From Penaeus vannamei (lineage: Eukaryota > Arthropoda > Malacostraca > Decapoda > Penaeidae), in the NCBI RefSeq assembly GCF_042767895.1, contig NC_091571.1, positions 19,211,716 to 19,275,715 of the forward strand: 64,000 nt of DNA. The letters are read 5' to 3'. This document shows positions 63,665 through 64,000 of the stretch, piece by piece. Below the pieces are notes generated by a model. The model had not been told where the DNA came from. It was given only the letters and a program-made list of their open reading frames with translations, and made no database searches. Every line of letters begins with the position of its first letter. Within the stretch, counting starts at the first letter, position 1. Made by a program: the position numbers and the translations under genes.

Positions 63665-64000
63665 ATTGTCATGAAAATCATCACAATTGCCTGAATTAAT
63701 GTTAAAATCATCATAATTACCAATAAAAATAATGATAATTTTAGAATAATGATAATTTTAGAAATAATAATGACAATAGTAATTATAATGACAATGATAA
63801 TGATGTTATTATTTTTTCTATTGTCATTATTAGTCTGAAAATTATTGAAATAGAGTTGATTATTGCTATTATTGAAGTAATTATCAAAATTATCCTTATA
63901 ATTATGATTTTATCATTATTATCATTATTTTGTCATTATCATTGTCATCACCGTCAAAATTATCATCATTATTGCATATAATGGAGGAATTATCATGAAA
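63665..64000 (+). repeat. AT-rich satellite, forward, right end of window
   Basis: Partial satellite unit after the LINE, the counterpart of about 20422-20763. It continues past the window, as does the inverted duplication. Confidence 0.9.

Larger units (their letters stand above)
47703..64000 (-). repeat. Right arm of >16 kb inverted duplication
   Basis: Reverse complement of about 20422-36719, starting at the first base after the gap and continuing to the window end. It is colinear, with small indels (for example about 14 bp near 53.7-54.4 kb and about 19 bp within the LINE) and scattered substitutions. One substitution turns the Trp codon of the 27491-27114 frame into a stop at 57118. Confidence 0.97.

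Overview
This window is a repeat-dominated stretch of an arthropod nuclear genome. No intact host gene is visible. A decapod crustacean, possibly a penaeid shrimp, is the best guess. The evidence is long (CCTAA)n arrays, which are the complement of the arthropod telomere repeat TTAGG, extreme A+T-rich simple-sequence content, and eukaryotic non-LTR and LTR retrotransposon remnants. The species call is inference, because no host protein was available to anchor it.

Layout. (1) 1-10838: forward-oriented array of a ~600 bp satellite whose unit is mostly degenerate ATT/ATC/AAT/GAT triplets plus a ~110 bp normal-complexity core. Three telomere-type arrays interrupt it (1513-1597, 2682-3105, 5333-5821). 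The last two belong to a ~2.7 kb higher-order repeat. (2) 10839-18184: a transposon graveyard with a Ty3/Gypsy integrase relic and probable 3' LTR start, a Jockey-like two-ORF LINE (12433-16253) and a GC-rich foldback region. It ends in a perfect 28 bp-stem hairpin. (3) 18246-34580: the same satellite in the opposite orientation, interrupted by an RTE-like LINE (20781-23933, minus) with 17 bp target-site duplications and by a 2556 bp TGTAG...CTACA element (25332-27887). (4) 34581-43010: low-copy or unknown DNA with simple repeats, a decayed gene of a transposon-associated family, a small foldback element and a purine-rich tract. (5) 43011-47202: a GATC-rich minisatellite that inverts around a 195 bp spacer. 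(6) 47203-47702: exactly 500 N. (7) 47703-64000: a reverse-complement copy of about 20422-36719, including the same LINE and LTR-like insertions.

The dominant structural fact is the >16 kb inverted duplication whose inner edge coincides with the 500-N gap. The arms are colinear to within about 25 bp but carry different inactivating mutations. This fits two haplotypes joined head to head by scaffolding at least as well as it fits a real chromosomal palindrome. Nothing here works as a gene system. All coding sequence belongs to broken mobile elements, and the many isoleucine-rich or 'IRSDHIRSG'-like reading frames are by-products of simple repeats.
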